Source: Deltaproteobacteria bacterium (GTDB lineage Bacteria; Myxococcota; Myxococcia; Myxococcales; 40CM-4-68-19). Taken from it: a stretch of 57,105 nt of DNA. The stretch is from assembly GCA_005879535.1 (NCBI GenBank), contig VBKI01000077.1, positions 1-57,105 of the forward strand, in the 5' to 3' direction. The position numbers and the translations under genes are program-made. This document shows, in pieces, positions 36,637 to 45,282 of this stretch; the first letter of the stretch is position 1; the number at the start of each line of letters is the position of its first letter. The notes under the pieces are model-generated. The model had not been told where the DNA came from. It was given only the letters and a program-made list of their open reading frames with translations, and searched no databases.

Positions 36637-37227
36637 TCAGGCCCGGAATTGCATCAGGCGCGCCACGTGTTTTCCGAGAATGTCGGCCTCGACGTTCACC
36701 TTTGCTCCCACCTCTTTGATGCCCCAGGTGGTCGCGCGCAGCGTCTCGGGAACGAGGAAGAGCGAGATGCGGTCGGGGTCGACGACCGCGTTGACGGTGA
36801 GCGAGATGCCGTCCAGCGCGATCGAGCCTTTCGAGACCACCAGAGGCGCGAGGCCGGCAGGCAGCTTCAATGCGACGAGTACCCCCTCGCCGACGGTCTC
36901 GCGGCGCACGATCTCGCCCACGCCGTCCACGTGCCCCAGCACGAGATGGCCATCCAATCGATCGCCGAGCGCCATCGGCCGCTCGAGGTTGACCCTGTCG
37001 CCGGCCCTGCGGTCGCCGAGCGTGGTCTTCTCCAGCGTCTCGGCGCTCACGTCGGCGGTGAACTGGTCGCCGGAGAAGTCGACGGCCGTGAGACAGGCGC
37101 CGTCCACGGCGATGCTCGCCCCGCGCGGCAAGCCGGAGAGCCGGGTCCGCACCGACAGGCGCGCACCTTTGGGCACCCGATCGACCGCCGTCACGGTTCC
37201 AACGTCCTCGATGAGGCCGGTGAACAT
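36637..37227 (-). CDS. ribE: riboflavin synthase, alpha chain
   Basis: A 196-residue protein made of two homologous barrels: MFTGLIEDVGTV with VDGACLTAVDFSGDQFTADV, then GDRLDGHLVLGHVDGVGEI with LDGISLTVNAVV. It dismutates two lumazines to riboflavin. It opens the ribE-ribBA-ribH-nusB block; its normal upstream neighbour ribD lies beyond two plus-strand genes. The short 66-bp spacer upstream holds no room for an FMN riboswitch. A TATAC near 37233 may be part of a promoter. Confidence 0.96.
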   Translation of the reverse strand: MFTGLIEDVGTVTAVDRVPKGARLSVRTRLSGLPRGASIAVDGACLTAVDFSGDQFTADVSAETLEKTTLGDRRAGDRVNLERPMALGDRLDGHLVLGHVDGVGEIVRRETVGEGVLVALKLPAGLAPLVVSKGSIALDGISLTVNAVVDPDRISLFLVPETLRATTWGIKEVGAKVNVEADILGKHVARLMQFRA

Positions 37228-37293
37228 CGAGGCGGGTATACAACGTCCGTCTCCCGCCCGCTTGCTTGAATCTCCCCCGAGAGTCACCATCCA

Positions 37294-37995
37294 ATGAGCA
37301 TGAACCCCCTCCGCCCGACCCTGATCTTCGCGTTCATCGCCGCTCTGGCCGGCGCGTCCAGCACCGCGATCGCGCAGGAAAATCCTGCAGCGTACGAGCC
37401 GCCTCCGCCGCCCCCCGACGACGGCGTGGAGACGCCTCCGCCGCCCTCCGCACAACCTCCGCCGCAGGCTCCGGATCAGCGGACGTTCGAGCAGCAGCTT
37501 TCGCCGTATGGGCGTTGGGTCGACACGCCGGAATACGGGCGCGTCTGGATCCCCGCGAACGTGGGATCCGACTGGCAGCCGTACTCGGACGGGCAGTGGG
37601 TGAGCACGAGCTCGGGCTGGTCGTTCGCAGCGCCGGTCCCCTGGGGATGGGCCGTCTATCATTACGGCCGCTGGGGCTGGCGCGCGGGGTTCGGGTGGTA
37701 CTGGGTACCCGGATACGTCTGGGCTCCCGCCTGGGTGTCCTGGCGTTGGGCGAACGGCTACGCCTGCTGGGCGCCGCTGGCGCCGCGCGGCTACATCTAT
37801 GGCCGCGGATGGCGAGGCTGGGTGGTAGTGCCGCACGCGCACTTCGCGCATCCGATCCGCCGCTGGATCGTGCCCAGGGCGCAGGTCAGCGTGATTGTCC
37901 GCTCTGGCCGTCCGGTCCGTGCCTTCCCCACCTGGCACGCGCGCCAGTTCAACGGGCATCGCGGCGGCGGGCACCGCGCGCACGGCCGCCGGTAA
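37294..37995 (+). CDS. secreted Trp-rich DUF6600-like protein
   Basis: A 233-residue protein with a signal peptide (about 1-29, ending AIAQE), a Pro-rich linker, then Trp/Tyr/Gly-rich repeats of the DUF6600 type (YGRWVDTPEYGRVWIP, WQPYSDGQWV, PWGWAVYHYGRWG, WYWVPGYVWAPAWV) and a His/Arg/Gly-rich tail. The repeats look like a wall- or surface-binding beta array; function unknown. With the FlgO/TPR gene it forms a plus-strand pair splitting the riboflavin operon between ribE and ribD. Confidence 0.8.
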   Translation: MSMNPLRPTLIFAFIAALAGASSTAIAQENPAAYEPPPPPPDDGVETPPPPSAQPPPQAPDQRTFEQQLSPYGRWVDTPEYGRVWIPANVGSDWQPYSDGQWVSTSSGWSFAAPVPWGWAVYHYGRWGWRAGFGWYWVPGYVWAPAWVSWRWANGYACWAPLAPRGYIYGRGWRGWVVVPHAHFAHPIRRWIVPRAQVSVIVRSGRPVRAFPTWHARQFNGHRGGGHRAHGRR

Positions 37996-38025
37996 GCGCG
38001 CGCCACCCATCTTTTGATACCGTCG

Positions 38026-38040
38026 CCAGGTCCGACCTGG
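38026..38040. promoter_or_regulatory. 15-bp palindrome next to the FlgO/TPR ribosome binding site
   Basis: CCAGGTC and GACCTGG form perfect 7-bp arms around a single C, immediately followed by GGAGGGCGG and ATG 38048. A one-base centre is too small for an RNA loop, so a protein-binding site is more likely. A TTTTGATAC just upstream (about 38011-38019) could be a -10 element. Confidence 0.4.
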
Positions 38041-38047
38041 AGGGCGG

Positions 38048-39508
38048 ATGCCCCTGCCCCTTATCGCCGAGCTGAAGCGCCGGCGCGTCTTTCGCGCGCT
38101 GGTCGCTTACGGCGGCATCCGCGGCCGGAGCAAATCTTCTGATGCGCCACCCTCGATCGTCGTCCTCCCGTTCGTGAACCTGAGCGCCGAAAGGGAAAAT
38201 GAATACTTCTCCGACGGGATGACGGAGGAGATCATCAATGCGCTCGCGAACATCGAGGGATTGCGGGTGGTGGCCCGCACCTCGGCATTTTCCTTCAAAG
38301 GCAAGAACGTCGACATCCGCAAGATCGGCGAGGAGCTCAAAGTGTCCACCGTGCTCGAGGGCACGGTCCGGCGCCAGGGCAACCAGCTGCGCGTCGCCGC
38401 ACAGCTCATTGCCGCCAACGACGGCTATCACCTGTGGTCGAAGACGTACGACCGGGAGCTGAACGACATGTTCCTGGTCGAGGACGACGTGGCCCGTGCC
38501 ATCGTGCAGGCGCTCAAGCCGAAGCTGGTGCAACCGACGGCGATGGTCGAGCGCACGACCGACAGCAGCGAAGCGCACGACTTGTACCTGAAAGGCCGCT
38601 ATTTGTGGAACCAGCGCTCGAAGGAGGGTCTCACCAGGGCCATTGCCCTGTTCGAGCGGGCAATCGCCCTCGACGCGGGTTACTCGCTGGCCCATTCCGG
38701 CCTGGCGGACTGCTACAACGTTCTGGGGGACTACGGAGGAACGCAAGGCGAGGAGGTTGCGTCCAAAGGAAAGACGCATGCGCTCGCGGCCGTGAAACTC
38801 GACGATGGACTCGCGGAAGGTCACGCATCACTGGCGGCGTACATGGACCGTGAATGCGACTGGGATGGCGCGAACCGCGAGTTCACGCGCGCCATCGAGT
38901 TGAGGCCGGGGTACGCGACGGCTCATCACTGGTACGGTTTCACTCTTCTCGGCCAGGGGCGGCTGGCCGAAGCGCGAGCAGAGGCAGAACGGGCGCGACA
39001 GCTCGATCCCACCTCCGTCATCATCAACACGTTCCTCGTCACCGTGCTGCACCACGCCGGTGAATACGATGCCGCCGTCGATCAGGCGCAAAAAACGCTC
39101 GACCTGAACCCGGGATTCGACCTCGCACGCGTGTTTCTCGCCTATTCCCATCTTCGCGCCGGCAGGATCGCGGACGCACTCGTGGCCCTGGACAGGGCAC
39201 CTGCGCCTTCGTCGCAGCTTTCAGTCGTGCGCGCGCATCTGCTCGCCGCGTCCGGCGCGACGACCGATGCGAGCCGTATGCTGACCGAGGTCGAGGCGCA
39301 TTTCGACGCCAACCCGGTGCCACGTGGATCCCTCGCGTTGGCTCATCTCGCGCTCGGCGAGGAGGACGCGGCATTCGTTTGGTTGGAAAAGGGCTTCGTG
39401 GCGCGCGACCAATCCGTGCGCACGATCAAGTTGAACCCGATGTGGGAGCCGATACGCTCGGACCCACGATATCGCGCCCTGCTCAAACGGATGAATCTCG
39501 AGCGCTGA
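38048..39508 (+). CDS. FlgO/TPR protein of the adenylate-cyclase-associated type, membrane region deleted
   Basis: A 486-residue protein. It starts with IAELKRRRVFRALVAYG, normally followed by one or more membrane spans in this family, but here that region is missing and residue 24 runs straight into a short polar linker and the FlgO-like domain (PSIVVLPFVNLSAE, YFSDGMTEEIINAL, GTVRRQGNQLRVAAQLI). About seven TPR repeats occupy 175-470. Relatives are often fused to class III cyclases or winged-helix domains; none is present here. Codon third positions look slightly less GC-rich than in neighbours. It overlaps the end of ribD by 26 bp tail to tail. Confidence 0.8.
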   Translation: MPLPLIAELKRRRVFRALVAYGGIRGRSKSSDAPPSIVVLPFVNLSAERENEYFSDGMTEEIINALANIEGLRVVARTSAFSFKGKNVDIRKIGEELKVSTVLEGTVRRQGNQLRVAAQLIAANDGYHLWSKTYDRELNDMFLVEDDVARAIVQALKPKLVQPTAMVERTTDSSEAHDLYLKGRYLWNQRSKEGLTRAIALFERAIALDAGYSLAHSGLADCYNVLGDYGGTQGEEVASKGKTHALAAVKLDDGLAEGHASLAAYMDRECDWDGANREFTRAIELRPGYATAHHWYGFTLLGQGRLAEARAEAERARQLDPTSVIINTFLVTVLHHAGEYDAAVDQAQKTLDLNPGFDLARVFLAYSHLRAGRIADALVALDRAPAPSSQLSVVRAHLLAASGATTDASRMLTEVEAHFDANPVPRGSLALAHLALGEEDAAFVWLEKGFVARDQSVRTIKLNPMWEPIRSDPRYRALLKRMNLER

Positions 39509-40490
39509 CGGAACGAGCGGGTCGGCAGATCACGAGCAGGTCTGGCCCGATCCGCTCGACTGCCTGGAGCCGGACCGCCAATGAGCGCGAGCGCGACTGA
39601 CCGGCCCACGACAGGGCGTCCGCGCCGAAGATCTTCGGTGCGATGAACAGGCGCAGCTCATCCCAGAGCTGCGCTGCGAGGAACTCGCCGTGCACCTTCG
39701 CGCCGCCTTCGACGAGCACGGTGGTGATCCCGCGGCGTCCCAGACGCCGCAGCACCGCCAAAAGGGGGCCGCGCTCCGAGATGGTTTCGCCAGGCTGGCG
39801 CAGGATCCGGGCTCGCGGCGGAATCGTTCCGAGGACGACGCGCAACGGATTCCGCCCCCCGCGGACGCCGCGCACGGTCAGTCGGGGGTCATCGACCCGG
39901 ACCGTGCCGGCCCCGACCAGCACCGCGTCGAGCTCGTTGCGCCAGCGGTGGACCAGGCGGCGCGACGCTTCGGAGCTGATCCACTTCGAATCGCCGGCGG
40001 CGGTCGCCAGCTTTCCGTCGAGCGTGATGGCGGCCTTCAACACCACCCAGGGAATCCCGGTGGTGATGAATTTGAACCAGGCCTCGTTGGCGGCGTCGCA
40101 CTGCGCACGCAGGACGCCGGCGCGAACCTCGATGCGGGCGCGGCGAAGCCGGCGGGCGCCGTGGCCGTCCACGAGCGGATTCGGGTCCGCGCTGCCGAAG
40201 AACACGCGCCTGACTCCGGCGGCGATGAGCGCATCGGTGCACGGAGGCGTGCGTCCCTGATGGTTGCAAGGCTCGAGCGTCACGTAGACGTCTGCGCCGC
40301 GCGCCTTCGCTCCTGCCGCCCGGAGCGCATTCACCTCCGCATGCGGAAGCCCTGCCCTCTGATGATGGCCGCGGCTGATGACCCGGCGGCCGCGGACGAC
40401 GACGGCGCCGACGGCGGGGTTGGGATGCGTGCGCCCGCGCCCCTTCTCCGCCTCGTCGAGAGCGAGGAGCATGAATTCCTCGCCGGTCAC
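39483..40490 (-). CDS. ribD: riboflavin biosynthesis deaminase/reductase
   Basis: A 335-residue two-domain enzyme. The deaminase half has the zinc ligands His50 (HAEVNAL), Cys75 and Cys84 ([11 protein letters not shown]). The reductase half starts near 145 ([20 protein letters not shown]) with [16 protein letters not shown] and [16 protein letters not shown]. It deaminates and reduces the GTP cyclohydrolase II product. The GTG start overlaps the nrdR stop (GTGA). Its 3' end overlaps the plus-strand TPR gene, and about ten C-terminal residues are specific to this junction. Confidence 0.94.
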   Translation of the reverse strand: MTGEEFMLLALDEAEKGRGRTHPNPAVGAVVVRGRRVISRGHHQRAGLPHAEVNALRAAGAKARGADVYVTLEPCNHQGRTPPCTDALIAAGVRRVFFGSADPNPLVDGHGARRLRRARIEVRAGVLRAQCDAANEAWFKFITTGIPWVVLKAAITLDGKLATAAGDSKWISSEASRRLVHRWRNELDAVLVGAGTVRVDDPRLTVRGVRGGRNPLRVVLGTIPPRARILRQPGETISERGPLLAVLRRLGRRGITTVLVEGGAKVHGEFLAAQLWDELRLFIAPKIFGADALSWAGQSRSRSLAVRLQAVERIGPDLLVICRPARSVSARDSSV

Positions 40491-40960
40491 TTCTTCGGCG
40501 CGCTCTTGCGCTCGGAGATCAGCTCCTTCAGCTCGCTCATGAACTCGCCGAGGTCCTTGAAGGAGCGGTAGACGCTGGCGAAGCGGACGTAGGCCACCTC
40601 GTCCAGCCGCGCCAGCTCGCGCATCACCGCCTCGCCGATCACGGAGCTGGGCACTTCCTTCTCGCCCATTTCCTGCAGCCGCCGCTCGATGCCGTCCACC
40701 ACCGCTTCGAGCTGATCCGCGCCGACCGGCCGCTTCTGGCAGGCGAGCTTCAGGCCTTCGAGCACTTTCTGGCGATCGAACGACTCCCGGCGGCCGTCCT
40801 TCTTGACCACCATGGGCAGGATCTCTTCGACGCGTTCGTAGGTGGTGAAGCGCCGCTGGCAGCCGAGGCATTCGCGCCTGCGCCGGATGACCGCGCCCTG
40901 GTTGGAGAGGCGGGAGTCGATCACCTTGTTCTCGACCTCGGCGCAGAACGGACACTTCAC
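40487..40960 (-). CDS. nrdR: transcriptional repressor NrdR
   Basis: A 157-residue protein with a zinc ribbon (CPFC and [12 protein letters not shown]) and an ATP-cone domain ([20 protein letters not shown]). It senses ATP/dATP and represses ribonucleotide reductase genes. The GTG start is 3 bp after the glyA stop, and its stop overlaps ribD, the conserved glyA-nrdR-ribD string. Confidence 0.96.
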   Translation of the reverse strand: MKCPFCAEVENKVIDSRLSNQGAVIRRRRECLGCQRRFTTYERVEEILPMVVKKDGRRESFDRQKVLEGLKLACQKRPVGADQLEAVVDGIERRLQEMGEKEVPSSVIGEAVMRELARLDEVAYVRFASVYRSFKDLGEFMSELKELISERKSAPKK

Positions 40961-40963
40961 GGG

Positions 40964-42229
40964 TCAGGTGAGCCTCTTCGCGTAGAGCGGGAACTGGCGG
41001 GCGAGCTCGCGCACCTCGCCGCGCACGCGCCCGATCTCCGCTTCGTCGTCCGGACGGTCGAGCACGCGGACGATCAGTCTCGCCACCTGCTTCATCTCCC
41101 GGACTCCCATTCCGCGGGTGGTGAGCGCGGGCGTGCCCAGCCGCAGGCCGCTGGTCACGAAGGGCTTCTCCGGATCGCCGGGGATCATGTTCTTGTTGGT
41201 GGTGATGTCGGCCCTCTGCAACGCTGCCTCCGCCACCTTGCCGGTGAGCTTCTTCGGGCGCAGGTCGCAGAGCACCAGGTGCGTGTCGGTGCCGCCGGCC
41301 ACCAGGCGCAGACCGCCCTCGATGAGGCCCGCCGCGAGCGCCTGAGCGTTGTCGAGGATGCGCTGCTGGTACTCCTTGAAGTCCGGCTTCAGCGCCTCGC
41401 CGAATGCGACCGCCTTCGCCGCGATGATGTGCTCGAGCGGGCCGCCCTGGATTCCCGGGAACACGTTCGAATCGACGGCCTTGGCGTGCTGCTGCTTGCA
41501 GAGGATCAGCCCGCTACGCGGCCCGCGCAGCGTCTTGTGAGTGGTGGTCGTCACCGCATCCGCCAGAGGGACCGGCGAGGGGTGCAAGCCGACGGCGACC
41601 ATGCCGGCGATGTGCGCGATGTCGCAGATCAGCATCGCGCCCACCTCCTCGGCAATCTCGCGCAGCTTGACGAAATCGAGCGTGCGCGGGTAGGCGGAAG
41701 CTCCGCAGAGAAAGGCGCGCGGCCGAACTTCGCGCGCCTGCTTCCGCGTGGCGTCGAAGTCGATGCGCTCGGTCTTGGGATCGAGACCGTAGTGATGGAT
41801 CTCGAAGAGTTTCCCGGAGAAGTTCACCGGCGAGCCGTGCGTCAGGTGGCCGCCCTGTGCGAGCGAGAGCGACATGATGCGATCGCCCGGCCGCAGCAGC
41901 GCAAAGTACGTGGCCATGTTCGCCTGCGAACCCGCGTGCGGCTGCACGTTGGCGTGCTCGGCTCCGAACAGCGCCTTGGCCCGATCGATGGCGAGCTGTT
42001 CGACCTTGTCGACCACCTCGCACCCGCCGTAGTAGCGCTTTCCCGGAAGGCCCTCGGCGTACTTGTTGGTGAGCGTCGAGCCCTGCGCTTCCAGAACGGC
42101 CTCGGAAACGAAGTTCTCGCTGGCGATCAGCTCCAGCCCCTCCGCCTGCCGCCGCGTTTCTTCCCGAATGAGGCGCGCGATCTCTGGGTCGACTTCCTGG
42201 AGGGAGCGGTCCATCGAGGCGGGCGGCAT
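40964..42229 (-). CDS. glyA: serine hydroxymethyltransferase
   Basis: A 421-residue PLP enzyme with all expected motifs: [41 protein letters not shown] and the PLP-lysine segment [12 protein letters not shown]. It interconverts serine and glycine, charging tetrahydrofolate with one-carbon units. Starts at ATG 42229 and 42214 are both possible. It lies 15 bp downstream of fabF. Confidence 0.97.
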   Translation of the reverse strand: MPPASMDRSLQEVDPEIARLIREETRRQAEGLELIASENFVSEAVLEAQGSTLTNKYAEGLPGKRYYGGCEVVDKVEQLAIDRAKALFGAEHANVQPHAGSQANMATYFALLRPGDRIMSLSLAQGGHLTHGSPVNFSGKLFEIHHYGLDPKTERIDFDATRKQAREVRPRAFLCGASAYPRTLDFVKLREIAEEVGAMLICDIAHIAGMVAVGLHPSPVPLADAVTTTTHKTLRGPRSGLILCKQQHAKAVDSNVFPGIQGGPLEHIIAAKAVAFGEALKPDFKEYQQRILDNAQALAAGLIEGGLRLVAGGTDTHLVLCDLRPKKLTGKVAEAALQRADITTNKNMIPGDPEKPFVTSGLRLGTPALTTRGMGVREMKQVARLIVRVLDRPDDEAEIGRVRGEVRELARQFPLYAKRLT

Positions 42230-42244
42230 GTGCGCCCGCTTCTA

Positions 42245-43489
42245 TCATTCGAAGCGCTGGAAGGCTACGACCGCGTTGGTGCCTCCGAACCCGAAAGAGT
42301 TCGAAACTGCGGTCTTGATCCGCACCTCGCGCGCCTGATTCGGCACCACGTCCACATCGCACTGTGGATCCTGGTGCTCGACGTTGATCGTGGGCGGAAT
42401 GATCCCGTGGTACAGCGCCAGCGCGGAGAATGCGGCCTCGACGCCGCCCGCGGCGCCGAGCAGATGGCCCGTCATGCTCTTCGTGGAGCTGACCATCAGC
42501 CCTTTCTTCGCCCAATCTCCGAAGACGCTCTTGATCGCCTTCACCTCGGCGATGTCTCCGACCGGCGTGGAAGTGCCATGCGCGTTGACGTACTGCACAT
42601 CCTCCGGCCGGAGCCCGGCATCCTGCAGGCACAGGCGCATCGCGCGCTCTGCGCCGCCTCCACTCGGCTGCGTGATGTGGAAGGCGTCGGCGGTGGCGGC
42701 GTACCCGGTCAGCTCGCAATAGATGCGCGCGCCGCGGCGCTTCGCGTGCTCCAGCTCTTCGAGGATGAGGATGCCCGAGCCCTCTCCCGGCACGAAGCCG
42801 TCGCGGTCCTTGTCGAATGGCCGTGAAGCCTTTTCCGGCGCATCGTTGCGCTCGCTGACGGCGCGCGCGGACGTGAAGCCGGCGATCCCCAGGAGCGTGA
42901 TCGTCGCCTCCGCCCCGCCGCTGATCATCACGTCGACGTCGCCGTGCTGCAGGTGGCGCAGGGATTCCCCGAGCGCGTGATTGCCGGTGGCGCAAGCGGA
43001 GACCGGAGCATAGTTCACGCCGGCGGCGCCGTAGCGGATGGAGATCTGTCCGCCCACAAGGTTGACGATGATGGAAGGAATGAAGAAGGGGCTGACGCGC
43101 CGGTGCCCCTTCTGGACTGCCGTCAGATGCGTTTCCTCGAGAGTGGCGAGTCCGCCCATGCCGGACCCGACGATCACGCCGGTCCGCTCTCCGAGCGGCT
43201 TGTCGGTGGGGAGCCCCGCATCCCTGAGCGCAAGCTCGGTCGCCGCCAGTCCGAACTGGATGAAGAGGTCGTTGCGCCGGGCCTCTTTCTTGTCCATGAA
43301 CTGCGAGGCGTCGAAGTTCTTCACTTCTCCGGCGATCCGGCTGGGTAGCTCCTTCGCATCGAAGCGAGTGATCGGGCCGATGCCGGACTTGCCGGCGATG
43401 GCGGCCTCCCACGACTGCTTGGTGCCCGTTCCCAAGGGAGTGACGAGGCCGATTCCGGTGACGACCACTCTGCGTTCGACGCGCTGCAT
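42245..43489 (-). CDS. fabF: 3-oxoacyl-ACP synthase II
   Basis: A 414-residue condensing enzyme with the Cys-His-His triad: Cys166 in VSACATGNHAL, His in NAHGTSTPVGD and His in KSMTGHLLGAAGG, plus the C-terminal NSFGFGGTNA. It elongates acyl-ACP with malonyl-ACP. It starts 9 bp after acpP, the standard acpP-fabF pair. Confidence 0.97.
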   Translation of the reverse strand: MQRVERRVVVTGIGLVTPLGTGTKQSWEAAIAGKSGIGPITRFDAKELPSRIAGEVKNFDASQFMDKKEARRNDLFIQFGLAATELALRDAGLPTDKPLGERTGVIVGSGMGGLATLEETHLTAVQKGHRRVSPFFIPSIIVNLVGGQISIRYGAAGVNYAPVSACATGNHALGESLRHLQHGDVDVMISGGAEATITLLGIAGFTSARAVSERNDAPEKASRPFDKDRDGFVPGEGSGILILEELEHAKRRGARIYCELTGYAATADAFHITQPSGGGAERAMRLCLQDAGLRPEDVQYVNAHGTSTPVGDIAEVKAIKSVFGDWAKKGLMVSSTKSMTGHLLGAAGGVEAAFSALALYHGIIPPTINVEHQDPQCDVDVVPNQAREVRIKTAVSNSFGFGGTNAVVAFQRFE

Positions 43490-43498
43490 GTGCTGAAC

Positions 43499-43732
43499 CT
43501 ATTTCTTGTGCTCGTTGATGAAGTTCACCGCGTCCTGGACCGTCTTGATGTGCTCGGCCTCCTCGTCGGGGATCTCGACCTCGAACTCCTCTTCCATCGC
43601 CATCACCAGCTCGACGATGTCCAGCGAGTCGGCGCCGAGGTCCTCGATGAAGGCGGATTCCGCCTTGATCTCGTCCTCGCCGACCCCGAGCTGCTCCGCG
43701 ATGATGCTCTTGACCTTCGCCTCGACGGACAT
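43499..43732 (-). CDS. acpP: acyl carrier protein
   Basis: A 77-residue acidic four-helix protein with Ser36 in [11 protein letters not shown], the site for 4'-phosphopantetheine. It carries growing acyl chains. ATG 43732 is preceded by AGGAT; the longer frame to 43816 is not needed. A promoter-like pair lies just upstream, giving acpP-fabF a possible start of their own. Confidence 0.97.
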   Translation of the reverse strand: MSVEAKVKSIIAEQLGVGEDEIKAESAFIEDLGADSLDIVELVMAMEEEFEVEIPDEEAEHIKTVQDAVNFINEHKK

Positions 43733-43773
43733 GGGCCGATCCTTTCTATCCCTGAAGCTAAAACTGGCGCGGC

Positions 43774-43801
43774 CTTGTAGCACGCTTTTGCGCGCTCGCA
43801 A
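43774..43801 (-). promoter_or_regulatory. candidate acpP promoter
   Basis: On the minus strand TTGCGA (43801-43796), 16 bp, then TACAAG (43779-43774); each matches four of six consensus bases. Transcription would start about 35 nt before the acpP ATG. It lies in the 87-bp gap after the Cys-rich lipoprotein gene. Confidence 0.4.
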
Positions 43802-43819
43802 GCCCGCCCGCGTCACAAG

Positions 43820-44329
43820 TTATTGACAGACTCCATTGATGCACCGGTTCTCGGCGGGGCAGTCGAGGTCGCTGCTGCAGCGCAGTGACGCTGGACGGGT
43901 GACGCACTGGCCGTAGTAGCACGACTCCGGGTAGATGCAGTCCCGGTTTTCGGTACAGCTTGCCACCGCCTTCCCTCCTCTGTTGCAGATGCCGACCTTG
44001 CAGACTTCCCCTTCCTTGCAATCCTTGTGGCCGGCGCACTGCACCGTGCAGTGACCGTTGCGGCAGCGATACGAGTCGAGGCACTGGGGCTGACCGTCCG
44101 GGCCCGGCTGCGTGCCGTCGCCCTCGCAGTCTCCGAACGACTGGAACTGACAAGTACGGCCCTGCACTGCGACGCCGCCCTCCGCCGGCGCCGAGCCGTC
44201 GACGCATTCGAGCCCATACGCGCAGTCGAAATTCCGGGTGCAGGCGTCGTTCCGCATCTTCTTCTTCAGCTCGCCCTGACCCTGGCACGCGGCGAGCGCG
44301 AGGAGCGCGGCGACAGCCGCCTGCTTCAC
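43820..44329 (-). CDS. Cys-rich lipoprotein in the position of fabG
   Basis: A 169-residue protein with a lipobox leader (VAALLALAAC, Cys15) and about twenty Cys in repeats such as CTRNFDCAYGLEC, CEGDGTQ, CRNGHCTVQCAGHKDC, CTENRDCIYPESC and CSSDLDCPAENRCINGVC. This spacing recalls myxobacterial Cys-rich, EGF-like or Dickkopf-like secreted proteins and implies a disulphide-rich outer domain. The GTG start overlaps the fabD stop (GTGA). It occupies the slot normally taken by fabG in fabD-fabG-acpP. A relation to fatty-acid synthesis is not expected; its role is unknown. Confidence 0.75.
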   Translation of the reverse strand: MKQAAVAALLALAACQGQGELKKKMRNDACTRNFDCAYGLECVDGSAPAEGGVAVQGRTCQFQSFGDCEGDGTQPGPDGQPQCLDSYRCRNGHCTVQCAGHKDCKEGEVCKVGICNRGGKAVASCTENRDCIYPESCYYGQCVTRPASLRCSSDLDCPAENRCINGVCQ

Positions 44330-45279
44330 TTGAACACCTCCCGCAACACGGTCGACAGACCCGCCGGGTCCTCCACCGGATAAGCGCGCAAGCCCTTGTC
44401 GATGCGCCGCACCAAACCGGAAAGCACCTTGCCTGGGCCGATCTCGACCACGGTGTCGACGCCGTTCACGGCCATCTTCTGGATCGTCTCGACCCAGCGG
44501 ACGGCGGCGGTGACCTGCGTGAGCAGCAGCGCCACGATCCGCGCCGGATCGGTGTTGGGCTCGGCGGTGGCGTTGGCGATCACCGGCGCATTCGGCTGCT
44601 TGATCTGGATGCCGCCCAGCACTTCCGCGAGCTTCGGCTGCACCGGGGACATGAGCGAACAGTGGAAGGGAGCGCTGACCGGCAAGGGCACGGCGCGCTT
44701 TGCGCCCTTCGCCTTGCACACCGCGATCGCGCGGTCCACCGCCGCCGCGTGCCCGGCGATGACGGTCTGCTCCGGCGAATTGTAGTTGGCGGGCTCCACC
44801 ACCTTGCCGGGTTCGTGCTCGCGCGCCTCGGCGCATGCCTCCTTCACCCGCTGCGGCTCGAGGCCGAGGATCGCGGCCATGGCCCCTTCGCCCGCCGGGA
44901 CGGCGTCCTGCATGAAGGTGCCACGCGCGCGCACGGCCCGCACTCCGTCCTGCAGGCTCATCGATCCCGCGGCCACCAGCGCCGAGTACTCGCCCAGCGA
45001 ATGGCCTGCGTAGAACGCGGGAAACTGGAAACCGCCGCCAGCTTCACGCATCAGGACGCGGTGGACCGCCGCGGAGACCGCGAGGATCGCCGGCTGTGTG
45101 TTGGCAGTCCTGCGCAGATCGTCTTCCGGACCTTCGAACATCAGCTTGAGCAGCCCGCCGCCGAGCGCCGCGTCGGCTTCGTCGAGGGCGGCGCGCGCCG
45201 CCGGAAACGCCTCGGCGAGCGCCTGTCCCATCCCCACGTACTGTGATCCCTGCCCGGGAAATACGAATGCGAGCTTCAT
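44326..45279 (-). CDS. fabD: malonyl-CoA:ACP transacylase
   Basis: A 317-residue enzyme: FPGQGSQYVGMG at the N-terminus, nucleophile Ser94 in AGHSLGEYSAL, the malonyl-binding Arg region VRARGTFMQDA and the catalytic His in PVSAPFHCSLM. It loads malonyl groups on ACP. It begins 3 bp after fabH. Confidence 0.96.
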   Translation of the reverse strand: MKLAFVFPGQGSQYVGMGQALAEAFPAARAALDEADAALGGGLLKLMFEGPEDDLRRTANTQPAILAVSAAVHRVLMREAGGGFQFPAFYAGHSLGEYSALVAAGSMSLQDGVRAVRARGTFMQDAVPAGEGAMAAILGLEPQRVKEACAEAREHEPGKVVEPANYNSPEQTVIAGHAAAVDRAIAVCKAKGAKRAVPLPVSAPFHCSLMSPVQPKLAEVLGGIQIKQPNAPVIANATAEPNTDPARIVALLLTQVTAAVRWVETIQKMAVNGVDTVVEIGPGKVLSGLVRRIDKGLRAYPVEDPAGLSTVLREVFK

Positions 45280-45282
45280 GGG

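Noticed and set aside
37228-37293. FMN riboswitch expected near riboflavin genes
   Set aside because: The spacer upstream of ribE is 66 bp and shows none of the conserved FMN-aptamer stems; the ribD side overlaps nrdR.
36637-38010. Long 457-residue form of riboflavin synthase extending to 38010
   Set aside because: The upstream part is antisense to the Trp-rich DUF6600 gene; the true start MFTGLIEDVG is at 37227.
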